Origin: Pelagibacterium luteolum
GTDB lineage: Bacteria > Pseudomonadota > Alphaproteobacteria > Rhizobiales > Devosiaceae
Length of the DNA: 64,000 bases
Direction of reading: 5' to 3'
NCBI RefSeq assembly: GCF_900100665.1
Contig: NZ_FNCS01000009.1
Span: 62,001-126,000, forward strand
Within the stretch, counting starts at the first letter, position 1. Every line of letters begins with the position of its first letter. Positions 17,046 to 26,319 of this stretch are shown one piece after another. The notes beneath the pieces were generated by a model. It was not told the origin of the DNA and made no database searches. It was given only the letters and a program-made list of their open reading frames with translations. A program made the position numbers and the translations under genes.

Positions 17046-18083
17046 ATGAAAAAACTCCAGACCTTGGGTCTTGCTTCACTCTCGGTGGCCGCCGTAATGG
17101 CTGCGACACCCGCAATGGCCCAATCCAAGACCTTCACCATCTCTTGGTGGGGCTTTAACGGCGATCAGCTTCAGGAAATCATCGTCGATCCATTTCAGGA
17201 AATGTGCGACTGCGAAGTCGTGTTCGAGACTGGCAACAATGCGGATCGGCTCAATCGTCTCCAGTTGCGCAATGGCGAAGGGGTCGACGTGATCTATCTG
17301 ACCGACCGCTTCTCCCAATTGGGCATTGAGCTGGGTATGTTCCAGCCGATCGACCGTGAGCAGGTGCCCAATATCGACCAGATCTATGACATTGCCCAAT
17401 CCCCTCAGGGCGAATACGGCCCGGCCTATACAATTGGGCGGGTGGGCATCGTCTACAATCCCGATTCGGTTGCCGAACCCATCACCTCCTGGAATGATCT
17501 GTGGCGTGAAGACCTGGCCTCCTCGATTTCGCTGCCCGGCATCACAACCACGGCAGGTCCGATGGTCGTGCTGAAAGCGGGCGAGCGCGGAGGTGTCGAC
17601 GCCTACGACGATCCCGATGCTGCCTTCGCACAGGTCCAGGAACTCGTGCCCAACGTGGTGACCAACTACAATACGGGCTCTGAAATGATCAACCTGTTCT
17701 CGACCGGGGAAATCAGCACCTCGATCGCTCAGGACTTTACCCTTGCCCAGATTCAGGCTGCTGTGCCATCCGTTGTGTGGGCTGATCTGGAAGAGGGCTC
17801 GATTGCAACGCTCAACACCATCAATATCCCCGTCGGTGCGGCAGAGCCTGAATTGGCACACCAGTTCCTTGATTTCGTTCTGTCCACTGAGATCCAGCAG
17901 CAGCTTGCCGAACGCGGCATCGATGCGCCGGTCAATACCGGGGTCGAACTGACCGAGGAGGAAGCGTCTATCTGGACGTATGGCGACGAGATGATCGCCG
18001 GCTTGCAGCGTGTGGACTATGTTCCAATGAACGCCGTGCTCGACGAGTGGATCAACCGCTGGAACGAAATTTTCGGCATGTAA
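17046..18083 (+). CDS. Extracellular solute-binding protein, PotD/spermidine-putrescine type
   Basis: 345 residues with signal peptide (MKKLQTLGLASLSVAAVMAA, cut after AMA near residue 25). Mature features include FTISWWGFNG, then GVDVIYLTDRFSQLG and GEYGPAYTIGRVGIVYNP, as in family-1 PotD-like binding proteins. AGGGGAACATC precedes ATG 17046; an in-frame upstream extension from 16965 would only spoil the signal peptide. It is the first gene of a four-gene importer inside a nucleoside/base catabolic operon. The ligand may be a purine, nucleoside or amide derivative rather than a polyamine (inference from neighbours). Confidence 0.9.
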   Translation: MKKLQTLGLASLSVAAVMAATPAMAQSKTFTISWWGFNGDQLQEIIVDPFQEMCDCEVVFETGNNADRLNRLQLRNGEGVDVIYLTDRFSQLGIELGMFQPIDREQVPNIDQIYDIAQSPQGEYGPAYTIGRVGIVYNPDSVAEPITSWNDLWREDLASSISLPGITTTAGPMVVLKAGERGGVDAYDDPDAAFAQVQELVPNVVTNYNTGSEMINLFSTGEISTSIAQDFTLAQIQAAVPSVVWADLEEGSIATLNTINIPVGAAEPELAHQFLDFVLSTEIQQQLAERGIDAPVNTGVELTEEEASIWTYGDEMIAGLQRVDYVPMNAVLDEWINRWNEIFGM

Positions 18084-18100
18084 TCCAATCAGCGTTCATA

Positions 18101-18128
18101 CCTGCGGGGCGGCAGGCCGCCTCGCAGG
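18101..18128 (+). promoter_or_regulatory. Intercistronic hairpin after the binding-protein gene
   Basis: A 12-bp stem (CCTGCGGGGCGG with one G-T wobble against CCGCCTCGCAGG) encloses a CAGG loop, starting 17 bases after the stop at 18083. There is no T tract, so it more likely protects the binding-protein mRNA from 3' decay and lowers expression of the permease genes, a common arrangement in ABC importer operons. Confidence 0.65.
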
Positions 18129-18158
18129 CCTTTCATCATTCTCCTTAAAGAGTTGGAC

Positions 18159-18983
18159 ATGAAACGTCTTGCCGGCTGGATACTCTCGTCTCCGGCCACT
18201 CTTGCGGTCACCATTTTCCTGATCATCCCGGTTGCCGCCACCATCAGTTTCACGTTTACTGCGCCCGAAGGGGTCTTTGCGCCCTATACCGATTTCTTTG
18301 CGTCGGGCTTTCAGCGCACCGTGCTGTGGCGAACTTTTGAGGTGGCGGCTATCACCACGGTCATCTCGCTCGGCGTGGGCCTGATGACAGCCTATGTGGT
18401 GTCGAAATGTCCGCCCTGGATGAAATCGGTGCTGATTGTTCTGGCCGTATTTCCGCTGCTGACCGGCGTGGTGGTTCGGTCCTTTGCCTGGTTGGTCATT
18501 CTGGGGCGCAACGGTATCCTCAACAGCTTCCTACAATGGATCGGCTTAATCGATGCTCCCTTGGCGCTGCTTTACACCCAGACCTCGGTTGTTGTCGCAA
18601 TGGTGTATCTGTTCGTGCCGCTTATGGTGCTCGTGCTCATCGGGGTGCTCGAAAATATCCCCGATGACTTGATCCAGGCCTCATCCTCTCTGGGTGCCAG
18701 GCCCACATCAACCTTCCTGCAAGTCGTTCTTCCGCTGGCCACGCCGGGGCTGATTGTTGGCGCGGTGCTGGTGTTTACCGCCAGCTTTACCTCCTACGCC
18801 ACGCCTCATCTCCTTGGAGGCACGCGTCAGATGATGATGGGGACTTTCCTGCACCAGCGCGCCATGGTCGCATTCGATTGGGTGAGCGCATCGACGGTGG
18901 CAGCCATCATGGTGGTGGTCATCGTGGCAACTGTTGTCGTCATGACACGCATTGCGCGCCGTCTCAACCCTATGGCGGTGTAA
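18159..18983 (+). CDS. ABC transporter permease, PotB-like
   Basis: 274 residues with about six membrane helices. The EAA-type cytoplasmic loop is at DDLIQASSSLGARPTSTFLQVVLPLATPG (about 165-195), identifying a type-I importer permease of the spermidine/putrescine class. ATG 18159 is preferred over TTG 18153, with AAAGAG upstream. It pairs with the next permease, one base away after the stop. Confidence 0.92.
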   Translation: MKRLAGWILSSPATLAVTIFLIIPVAATISFTFTAPEGVFAPYTDFFASGFQRTVLWRTFEVAAITTVISLGVGLMTAYVVSKCPPWMKSVLIVLAVFPLLTGVVVRSFAWLVILGRNGILNSFLQWIGLIDAPLALLYTQTSVVVAMVYLFVPLMVLVLIGVLENIPDDLIQASSSLGARPTSTFLQVVLPLATPGLIVGAVLVFTASFTSYATPHLLGGTRQMMMGTFLHQRAMVAFDWVSASTVAAIMVVVIVATVVVMTRIARRLNPMAV

Positions 18984-18984
18984 G

Positions 18985-19773
18985 ATGGGAACCCGTATCC
19001 ACCCCTTGCTTATCGTGATGACCGCATTGGTCTATGTCTTCCTGATCGGACCCCTGATCATCATCTTCGGCGCTTCGGTCTCCGACACCAGTTATCTTGC
19101 ATTCCCTCCGCAGGGGCTGACCCTGCGCTGGTTCGAAAACATTTGGGAGGTTAGCGCGTTTAGGCGGACCATCGTCACCTCGTTGCAGGTGGCATTGCTG
19201 GGCACCGGGCTTGCTCTGTTGATCGGCATTCCCGCTGCCTACGCGCTCAACCGCTATCGCATCCAGCTTCCCGGATGGCTGTCGACACTCTTTGTCCTGC
19301 CCATTCTGGTGCCCGAGATCGTGATCGGCTTTTCACTCCTGCGCTCCATCAACGTCGGATTTGGCGTACCTGTGTTCGCAACGCTGCTGATCGGGCATAC
19401 GCTTCTGGTTCTGCCCTATGTGGTCCGCGTAATTTCCGCCTCGCTGGCCTCGTTCGACTTCTCCATCGAAGAGGCGGCCATCTCGCTGGGCAGCCGTCCG
19501 GCCAAAACGTTCTTCACCGTCGTTTTGCCCAATATCCGATCTGGCGTGATCGCGGCCTTCATATTGGCCTTCATCACCTCGATCAACGATGTGTCGGTGT
19601 CCCTTTTCTTGACCGGCCCGGGCATTTCAACGCTTCCCATTCAAATATTGGCCCATGTGGAGCAGTTCTTTGATCCGACCATCGCCTCGGTCTCGGTGCT
19701 GCTTATGGTGCTCACCATTATCGTCATGATCATCGTTGAGCGCACGCTCGGGCTGACCGTGGTGACCAAGTAA
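18985..19773 (+). CDS. ABC transporter permease, PotC-like
   Basis: 262 residues with about six membrane helices. QGLTLRWFENIWEV near the N-terminus is typical of PotC proteins, and the EAA loop reads FSIEEAAISLGSRPAKTFFTVVLPNI. ATG 18985 follows the previous stop by one base. A longer frame reaching back into the PotB-like gene is not needed. It forms a heterodimeric channel with 18159-18983. Confidence 0.92.
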   Translation: MGTRIHPLLIVMTALVYVFLIGPLIIIFGASVSDTSYLAFPPQGLTLRWFENIWEVSAFRRTIVTSLQVALLGTGLALLIGIPAAYALNRYRIQLPGWLSTLFVLPILVPEIVIGFSLLRSINVGFGVPVFATLLIGHTLLVLPYVVRVISASLASFDFSIEEAAISLGSRPAKTFFTVVLPNIRSGVIAAFILAFITSINDVSVSLFLTGPGISTLPIQILAHVEQFFDPTIASVSVLLMVLTIIVMIIVERTLGLTVVTK

Positions 19774-19788
19774 GAAGGCATTTATCAC

Positions 19789-20850
19789 GTGACTCTGCCC
19801 TTATCGATCGACACGATCACCGCCCATTACGGCGCAACCAAAGTTCTCGAAGATCTTTCGCTCGCCGTTGGCGAGGGTGAATTGGTTTCCCTGCTCGGCG
19901 CGTCGGGCTGCGGAAAGACCACAACACTGCGGTTGGTCGCTGGATTTCTGCAGCCGACATCGGGAACGATACGCCTTGGTGAAAAGAATTTGACCCAGCT
20001 GCCGGCCTATAGCCGCGACATCGGGCTGGTGTTCCAGAACTACGCCCTGTTTCCCCATTTGAGTGTCAAAGACAATGTCGGCTTCGGGCTCAAGCAGCGC
20101 AAGATTGCAGGAACCGAGCGCGTCCGGCGCTCGATGGCAATGCTGGAACGCGTGGGGCTGGACCATTTGGCCGATCGGCTACCGGGCGAGCTTTCAGGCG
20201 GGCAGAAGCAGCGCGTGGCACTGGCCAGGGCTCTGGTCATCGAGCCGCCGCTTCTGATGTTTGATGAGCCGCTTTCAAATCTGGACGCCAAGCTGCGCGT
20301 GGACATGCGTGTGGAGATCCGCCAACTCCAGCGCGCCAACGGCACCACTGCACTTTATGTGACTCACGACCAGGAGGAAGCATTTTCAATCTCAGATCGT
20401 GTGGCCATCATGAATCAGGGCCGCATCATGCAGCTCGATACGCCCGAAATGCTCTACCAGCGCCCGGCCAACACCTTCGTCGCGCGTTTCGTGGGGTTCG
20501 AGAATCTTATCGAGCTTGAAGTTACCGGCCGCGATGGCGCCGTGGTCACTGCCATGGCAACAGACGGGTCAATACTGGTGCTCTCACAGGAGAGACTGGG
20601 CGAGATTCCCGAACGGTTCATCCTTGCCACGCGTCCCGACGGGCTGATGGTTTCCGATGACATGAATGCGGATGGCCTTGTCGCGACGCTGGGACTGCGC
20701 ACCTATCTGGGGCGCGCCTATCAATATCAGTGCGAGAGCGGGGCCGGGCACCTGGTTGCCAACGGGTCGCTCGCATTGCCGCTGGAGCCTGGTGAGCGTG
20801 TCAGGCTCGTGCCGAACCCCGATCAATGCGCGATCTTAAAGCCGGAATGA
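19789..20850 (+). CDS. ABC transporter ATP-binding protein, PotA-like
   Basis: 353 residues. Walker A GASGCGKTTT (about 36-45), Q-loop VFQNYALFPHLSV, signature LSGGQKQRVALARAL, Walker B LLMFDEPLSNLD, H-loop YVTHDQEEA, and a C-terminal TOBE-like regulatory domain (about 245-350). The length is usual for polyamine/iron-type importers. The start is GTG 19789 with AGAAGG eleven bases upstream. Its TGA overlaps the ATG of the deaminase gene (ATGA, 20847-20850), coupling uptake to catabolism. Confidence 0.93.
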   Translation: MTLPLSIDTITAHYGATKVLEDLSLAVGEGELVSLLGASGCGKTTTLRLVAGFLQPTSGTIRLGEKNLTQLPAYSRDIGLVFQNYALFPHLSVKDNVGFGLKQRKIAGTERVRRSMAMLERVGLDHLADRLPGELSGGQKQRVALARALVIEPPLLMFDEPLSNLDAKLRVDMRVEIRQLQRANGTTALYVTHDQEEAFSISDRVAIMNQGRIMQLDTPEMLYQRPANTFVARFVGFENLIELEVTGRDGAVVTAMATDGSILVLSQERLGEIPERFILATRPDGLMVSDDMNADGLVATLGLRTYLGRAYQYQCESGAGHLVANGSLALPLEPGERVRLVPNPDQCAILKPE

Positions 20851-22181
20851 AAACGCTCCTGACAAATGCGTGGATCATCGCAATGGACGCGGCGATGTCC
20901 GAGTACCGGCCCGGCTGGCTGTTGATCGAGGGGAACAAGATCGAGGCGCTGGGCGAAGGCGACCCGCCAGAGATGATCGATGCGAACATCCGCGACATGG
21001 GCGGAGATATCGTGATGCCGGGCATGGTCAATACCCATTGCCACATGGCCATGTCGCTGTTCAGAGGGCTGGGCGAGGACGTGGACGACCGACTGTTTCG
21101 CTACATGCTACCGCTCGAGCGCAAGTTTGTTTCGCCCGAAATGGTCCGGGTGGGCTCAACGCTCTCCGCGTTAGAATCGATCATGGGCGGGGTTACCACG
21201 GTTGCGGATATGTACTACCACGAAACCGAGGTGGCTGGAGTTATCGCCCGATCCGGGATGCGTGGAGTTGTCGGCCAGACTATCGCCAATTTCGATGCGC
21301 CCGATCACAAGAGTATCGATGAAGGCTTCGCGCTTTGCGATGAACTTGTAGAATGGTGCGCCGGTCAGGGGCGCGTAACAGCCTCGATCGCGCCGCACGC
21401 CCCCTATTCGACAGGTCCCCACATTTTGGAGCGCGTAGCCGCTTGGCACGATGCTCACCCTACGTCGATCATCCAGATTCATCTCGCAGAGACCGAACAG
21501 GAAGTGGCCTGGGCCCGTGATACCTACGGACTGACGACGACCGCAGTCTCGGAACGGACCGGGATATTAAAACCCGGAACGATAGCTGCACACTGCCTTC
21601 TGATCGAGGATGCCGATATCGATATTCTCGCCCGAACCGGCACCGGGGTGGCGCATAATGCGCGCTCGAACGGCAAGGGGGGGCGTGGTATGGCGCGTGT
21701 TGAAGACATGCGGCAGGCTGGAATTGCCGTGGGCATTGCCACCGATGGGCCCATGAGCGGCAATACGCTCGATCTGTTTTCCCAGTTCGGCGTGGTTTCC
21801 ATCTTTGCCAAGATTCTAGGCCGCTCGCGCAAGCCGCTTCCGACGCGCGATGTGATCCGTATGGCAACCATCGAAGGCGCCAGGGTCTTGGGGCTCGACG
21901 CGGAAATCGGCTCGCTGGAAGTGGGAAAGAAGGCCGATTTGATCCGCATTGATGTGTCTGCGCCGCGCGTGCAGCCGATCTACGATCCCTATTCGGTACT
22001 GGTGTTTGGCGCCATGCCCACCGACGTGCGCGATGTCATGGTGGATGGTGTCTGGCTGATGCGTGACCGCGTGACCGAGACGCTCGAACCGGCCCGGGTT
22101 CTGTCCGACGCCAACCAGCTGGCGGGCCAGTTTCGCACCGAGATCGCGGCCATTGATGCGGCCAGGGCCGCCAAGGACTAA
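20847..22181 (+). CDS. Amidohydrolase/deaminase, SsnA/TrzN/MTA-SAH-deaminase group
   Basis: 444 residues. Metal HxH in VNTHCHMAMSLFRG (about 62-75), substrate and metal residues in IQIHLAETEQE, AAHCLLI and ATDGPMSGN (catalytic Asp). This pattern is shared by guanine deaminase-like SsnA, 5'-methylthioadenosine/S-adenosylhomocysteine deaminase and triazine hydrolases, which hydrolyse an exocyclic amino group on a purine or azine ring. AHNARSNGKGG replaces the usual SHNPxSN, so the exact base is uncertain. ATG 20847 overlaps the transporter ATPase stop. It fits deamination of an imported purine or purine nucleoside. Confidence 0.85.
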   Translation: MKTLLTNAWIIAMDAAMSEYRPGWLLIEGNKIEALGEGDPPEMIDANIRDMGGDIVMPGMVNTHCHMAMSLFRGLGEDVDDRLFRYMLPLERKFVSPEMVRVGSTLSALESIMGGVTTVADMYYHETEVAGVIARSGMRGVVGQTIANFDAPDHKSIDEGFALCDELVEWCAGQGRVTASIAPHAPYSTGPHILERVAAWHDAHPTSIIQIHLAETEQEVAWARDTYGLTTTAVSERTGILKPGTIAAHCLLIEDADIDILARTGTGVAHNARSNGKGGRGMARVEDMRQAGIAVGIATDGPMSGNTLDLFSQFGVVSIFAKILGRSRKPLPTRDVIRMATIEGARVLGLDAEIGSLEVGKKADLIRIDVSAPRVQPIYDPYSVLVFGAMPTDVRDVMVDGVWLMRDRVTETLEPARVLSDANQLAGQFRTEIAAIDAARAAKD

Positions 22182-22185
22182 TCAA

Positions 22186-23592
22186 ATGCCAACACAGACA
22201 GAACTGCAAACCGTACTCGACTACGCCGACGCCCATATGGACGAAAGTCTTGAAAGGCTGTTCGAGCTGATCCGAATTCCGTCGATCTCGACTGTATCTG
22301 CACACAGCGATGATTGTCGCGCCGCCGCGCAATGGCTGGCCGATCAGCTCGGTGTTCTAGGGTTCGAGGCCTCGGTGCGTCCGACGGAAGGACATCCCAT
22401 GGTGGTGGGCCACAAGACCGATGCAGCTGGCCCCCATGTCCTGTTTTACGGGCACTATGACGTACAGCCCGTCGACCCTTTGGCCCTTTGGGAGACTGAT
22501 CCCTTCGAGCCGACGCTCAAGCCTGCGCCCAATGGAGATACGCATATCGTGGGCCGCGGTGCGTCCGATGACAAGGGGCAGCTTCTAACGTTCATCGAAG
22601 CCTGCCGTGCATGGAAGATGGCAACTGGCGCTCTGCCGATCAAGGTTTCGATGCTATTTGAGGGTGAAGAGGAGTCAGGGTCGCGGAGCCTCGTGCCCTT
22701 TCTCGAGGCCACGGCCCAGGAACTCAGGGCGGACGTCATGATGGTTTGTGACACCGACATGTGGGACCGCGACACGCCCGCCATTACCACCATGCTGCGT
22801 GGGCTGGTGGCAGAGGAGTTCACCATAACCTGCGCCGACCGGGACCTTCATTCGGGCATGTTCGGCAATGCGGCGCGCAACGCGCTTCAGGTGGCTGCCG
22901 ATGCGCTGTCCAGTCTGCGCGGTCCCGATGGTGGTGTGGCCATCGCGGGGTTTTACGACGGAGTCGAGGATCTTGACCCCACCATTGCAGCGCAGTGGAA
23001 GCGCTTGCCTTTCGATCAGAATGGGTTTTTGTCTGACATCGGCCTGCGCATCCCGGCCGGGGAAACAGGGTACTCCATCATGGAGCAGGTGTGGGCGCGG
23101 CCGAGTTGCGAGATACACGGTGTCATAGGGGGGTATACAGAGGAAGGGTTCAAGACGGTTATTCCGGCCAAAGCACATGCCAAGGTCTCCTTCCGGCTCG
23201 TGGCGGGCCAGGACCCGGTCGCAATCCGCGACGCGTTTCGCTCTCATATAAGAGCGCGCGTGCCTGACGATTGTTCGGTTGAATTCGCCTCCTATGGCGC
23301 CAGTGCCGCCATCGCCTTGCCGCTTGACAGCCCGTATCTCACCGCGACGCGCCATGCGCTTGGCGAGGAATGGGACACAGAAGCGGCGCTGGCAGGAACC
23401 GGCGGTTCAATTCCGATCGTCGGAGAGTTCAAGCGCCAGCTAGGAATGGATACGTTGCTTGTCGGGTTTGCCCGCTTCGACAACCGTATCCATAGCCCCA
23501 ATGAGAAATACGATCTGTCCAGCTTCAAGGGTGGCATCCGCTCATTCATTCGGGTGCTCGCGGCACTTTCCGAACTAAAAGCTAGCAATTGA
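22186..23592 (+). CDS. M20 family metallohydrolase (dipeptidase/ArgE-like)
   Basis: 468 residues. Di-zinc ligands are recognisable: His and Asp in [10 protein letters not shown] (about residue 90), Asp in [10 protein letters not shown], Glu pair in FEGEEESGS, Asp in VCDTDMW and His in RIHSPNE. A dimerisation (lid) domain lies between about 200 and 380. The length and GHYDVQP motif fit the M20 peptidase group with carnosinase-like and acyl-amino-acid hydrolases. ATG 22186 is four bases after the deaminase stop. In a nucleobase operon its amide substrate might be an aminoacyl or carbamoyl side chain or a ring-opened purine product (inference). Confidence 0.88.
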   Translation: MPTQTELQTVLDYADAHMDESLERLFELIRIPSISTVSAHSDDCRAAAQWLADQLGVLGFEASVRPTEGHPMVVGHKTDAAGPHVLFYGHYDVQPVDPLALWETDPFEPTLKPAPNGDTHIVGRGASDDKGQLLTFIEACRAWKMATGALPIKVSMLFEGEEESGSRSLVPFLEATAQELRADVMMVCDTDMWDRDTPAITTMLRGLVAEEFTITCADRDLHSGMFGNAARNALQVAADALSSLRGPDGGVAIAGFYDGVEDLDPTIAAQWKRLPFDQNGFLSDIGLRIPAGETGYSIMEQVWARPSCEIHGVIGGYTEEGFKTVIPAKAHAKVSFRLVAGQDPVAIRDAFRSHIRARVPDDCSVEFASYGASAAIALPLDSPYLTATRHALGEEWDTEAALAGTGGSIPIVGEFKRQLGMDTLLVGFARFDNRIHSPNEKYDLSSFKGGIRSFIRVLAALSELKASN

Positions 23593-23609
23593 CAAAGGAG
23601 ACGACGGTC

Positions 23610-25418
23610 ATGTCGAACCTAACGCGCTTTTCGGTGGCGCCGCTCCACGCCCTGACGCGGCGTCTGGCTGCCGTGGCTTCGGGGCGCGAGGCAGCCGATC
23701 TTGTTATTACCGATGCGCGCATGCTCTCGACCTATTCCGAGCGTATTTCTGCACCAAAAGAAATCTGGCTGGTGGGCGGGCGAATTGCCGCCATCAAACC
23801 GTCGGGAGCCCACAAAGCGGCGCCCGCGCCCAGGGCGGTGTATGACGCGAAAGGCGGGATTTTGGCGCCGGGGCTGGTTGACCCCCATATCCACATCGAA
23901 AGCTCGATGGTTACTGCATGCGCCTATGCCGAGGCAGCGCTGCTCAACGGCACCACAACAATCTTTTGCGACAGCCATGAAATCGGAAATGTCATGGACG
24001 TGGCTGGCATCCAGGCCATGCTCGAAGATGCGAGGCTGGCGCCGCTTTCGATCTATCTCACTGTGCCTTCGACGGTTCCGGCAACTTCGCCCGAGCTTGA
24101 GACGGCAGGGGGTGACCTGACTCCGGAAAAGATTGGCGCCATCTTCGACCAGTGGCCAGAAGCCGTCGCGCTGGGTGAAAAGATGGACTTTGTCCCAGTG
24201 GTGATGGGCGATCCACGCAGCCACGCCATCATTGCTGAAGCGCTCAAGCGCAACCGTCCGGTCTCGGGGCACATCTATGGACGCGAGCTTGTGGGGGCCT
24301 ATGCCGCCGCTGGCGTGACCGATACCCATGAAGCTGTGGACCGCGACATTGCCGACGACCTAGTCGATGCCGGAGTCTGGGTGTTTCTGCGTGGCGGCAA
24401 TCCAGCGACGCCCTGGAACTCGATCGAACAGGCGATCAAGGCGATTACCGAACTTGGCGCTTCCCATAAGCGCTTCTGCCTTTGCACCGATGATCGCGAC
24501 GCCGATGATCTGTTGTCCTTCGGCCTTGACTGGGTGGTTCGCGAGGCCGTGCGGCTGGGAATGAGCCGGGAAATGGCGTGGTCCATGGGATCGCTTCACG
24601 GCGCGACACGGTTCGGCATGGACGGAGAAATGGGTGGGCTGGGCGGTGGGCGCCGCGCCGATTTGGTGCTGCTCAGCGACGATCTCGACGTACACAATAC
24701 CTGGTACGGCGGCGAACTCGTGGTCGAAAACAAGGCGGTCACGCCCTTGCTTGAGGCCGCGCTGTCAAATCGCTATCTCTATCCGCCGGCGGCTTACACC
24801 ACAGTGCATTTGCCCGGGCGCCCGAAGTTGGTTCCGGATTTGCCGAACCAGAAGACCACGGTCAATGCCATCGGTATTGAGATGCCCGGCATCGCCCTTC
24901 CACACCGCAAAATCGAGATTGATGCGGCCAATGACTGGTCGAGCATTCTTCAATCCAATGCCCTGACTTTTGTGACCGTCGTTGAGCGGCACGGCAAATC
25001 GGACGGCAGTGTGGGGCACGGGCTGCTGCATGAGTTCGGCCTGAAGGAAGGGGCCGTGGCATCCAGTGTCGGCCATGACAGCCACAACATTATCATTGCG
25101 GGCACCAATGAGGCCGACATGGAACTCGCGCTGCACACCATCTCGGATGGCAATGGCGGAATCGTGGTGGTGCGCGAGGGAAAAGTCCAAGCCTTCGTGC
25201 CACTCCCGATCGCGGGCCTTTTGTCCGACAAGCGGGTTGGCGAGGTGGCCGAGCAGAACCGGGTGCTCAAGGCAGCGTGGCAAGAAGCGGGCTGTACCAT
25301 TCCCTATATGGGCTTTAACCTGATCCCGCTCTCGGTAATCCCGGAAATTCGCATTACCGACAAGGGGCTGGTCAAGGTTCCCGAAATGGAGCTGATCCCG
25401 CTCTATGACAATGCCTGA
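23610..25418 (+). CDS. ade: Adenine deaminase
   Basis: 602 residues with canonical Ade motifs: [19 protein letters not shown] (metal HxH), [30 protein letters not shown] (normally GHAPG), [10 protein letters not shown], and the C-terminal domain [12 protein letters not shown]. Adenine deaminase converts adenine to hypoxanthine and ammonia. AAAGGAG stands about ten bases before ATG 23610; an in-frame TTG at 23589 is less likely. It follows the M20 gene closely and overlaps the next nucleoside hydrolase by 14 bases. With the nucleoside hydrolase it completes adenosine to adenine to hypoxanthine. Confidence 0.9.
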   Translation: MSNLTRFSVAPLHALTRRLAAVASGREAADLVITDARMLSTYSERISAPKEIWLVGGRIAAIKPSGAHKAAPAPRAVYDAKGGILAPGLVDPHIHIESSMVTACAYAEAALLNGTTTIFCDSHEIGNVMDVAGIQAMLEDARLAPLSIYLTVPSTVPATSPELETAGGDLTPEKIGAIFDQWPEAVALGEKMDFVPVVMGDPRSHAIIAEALKRNRPVSGHIYGRELVGAYAAAGVTDTHEAVDRDIADDLVDAGVWVFLRGGNPATPWNSIEQAIKAITELGASHKRFCLCTDDRDADDLLSFGLDWVVREAVRLGMSREMAWSMGSLHGATRFGMDGEMGGLGGGRRADLVLLSDDLDVHNTWYGGELVVENKAVTPLLEAALSNRYLYPPAAYTTVHLPGRPKLVPDLPNQKTTVNAIGIEMPGIALPHRKIEIDAANDWSSILQSNALTFVTVVERHGKSDGSVGHGLLHEFGLKEGAVASSVGHDSHNIIIAGTNEADMELALHTISDGNGGIVVVREGKVQAFVPLPIAGLLSDKRVGEVAEQNRVLKAAWQEAGCTIPYMGFNLIPLSVIPEIRITDKGLVKVPEMELIPLYDNA

Positions 25419-26319
25419 GCCACTGCGTGTCCTTATCGACACTGATCCGGGGCTCGATGACGCCATAGCAATTCTCTATGCGCTGGCTGAGAGGCGCTTT
25501 GCCGTCGAGGCAATTACGACGGTTGCCGGCAATATCGGGATTGAGACCACGACCCGAAATGGAGGACGTCTCCTGGCCGCAATGGGCAGGGGCGAAATCG
25601 CCTACGCAGCAGGTGCGGCGGGACCGCTCGTCGCTCAGGGAATCGATGAAGAGGCCATTCATGGCGCCGATGGGTTGGGCGGGGTTGTGTTGCCGGAAGC
25701 TTTGGCTGCACCCAGCGCCAGTACGGCCACCGAGCTTTTAGCCCCCCGATTGCTTGCCGGAGATCATGGCGCCCTGACAGTTCTGGCTCTGGGGCCGCTG
25801 ACCAATCTAGCGCAATTGTTGCGCGATGCCCCCCGAGCCTACAAGCGGGTCGGGCGCATAATCGCGATGGGCGGAACCATCTTTGAACCCGGCAACGCCG
25901 GCAATTATGCCGAATTCAATATCGCCGCTGATCCCCATGCGGCACGCATGGTTTTCAATGCCGGGGTACCGGTGACCCTGATCCCGCTCGATGTAACCCG
26001 GAAGTTGCGGGCAAATCCGGAAGATCTGGAGCGGCTGGCGGCGTCCGGTTCAGTTGCCGCACGGCTCTCGGCGAACCTGATCGGCGCCTATTTCGCCGAC
26101 AACACCTCGCGCCAGTCGCGGCCTCTTCACGATCCCTGCGTGATGCTGATGGCGTTGGCCCCGCACTTGTTTGGGACCGAAACCATGCGGATTGCTATCG
26201 ATTGTGACACACAAAGGGGGCGTCTCATTCAGGCGCCGGGCGGAGCGGCCATTGAGGTGGCCATGACCATTGATGCCCAAGGGGCATTAGATGCGCTCTG
26301 GGCCGGTCTGAGCGGCTGA
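25405..26319 (+). CDS. Nucleoside hydrolase, IunH-like (second copy)
   Basis: 304 residues with the exact family signature [15 protein letters not shown] (about 10-24), [27 protein letters not shown] and [13 protein letters not shown], plus [10 protein letters not shown] carrying the late metal Asp. Closer to the classic inosine-uridine hydrolases than the first copy. ATG 25405 lies within the end of ade (14-base overlap), and ATG 25411 is an alternative. The 3' end overlaps the convergent M20D gene by 33 bases, so the two transcripts could interfere. Confidence 0.93.
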   Translation: MTMPEPLRVLIDTDPGLDDAIAILYALAERRFAVEAITTVAGNIGIETTTRNGGRLLAAMGRGEIAYAAGAAGPLVAQGIDEEAIHGADGLGGVVLPEALAAPSASTATELLAPRLLAGDHGALTVLALGPLTNLAQLLRDAPRAYKRVGRIIAMGGTIFEPGNAGNYAEFNIAADPHAARMVFNAGVPVTLIPLDVTRKLRANPEDLERLAASGSVAARLSANLIGAYFADNTSRQSRPLHDPCVMLMALAPHLFGTETMRIAIDCDTQRGRLIQAPGGAAIEVAMTIDAQGALDALWAGLSG

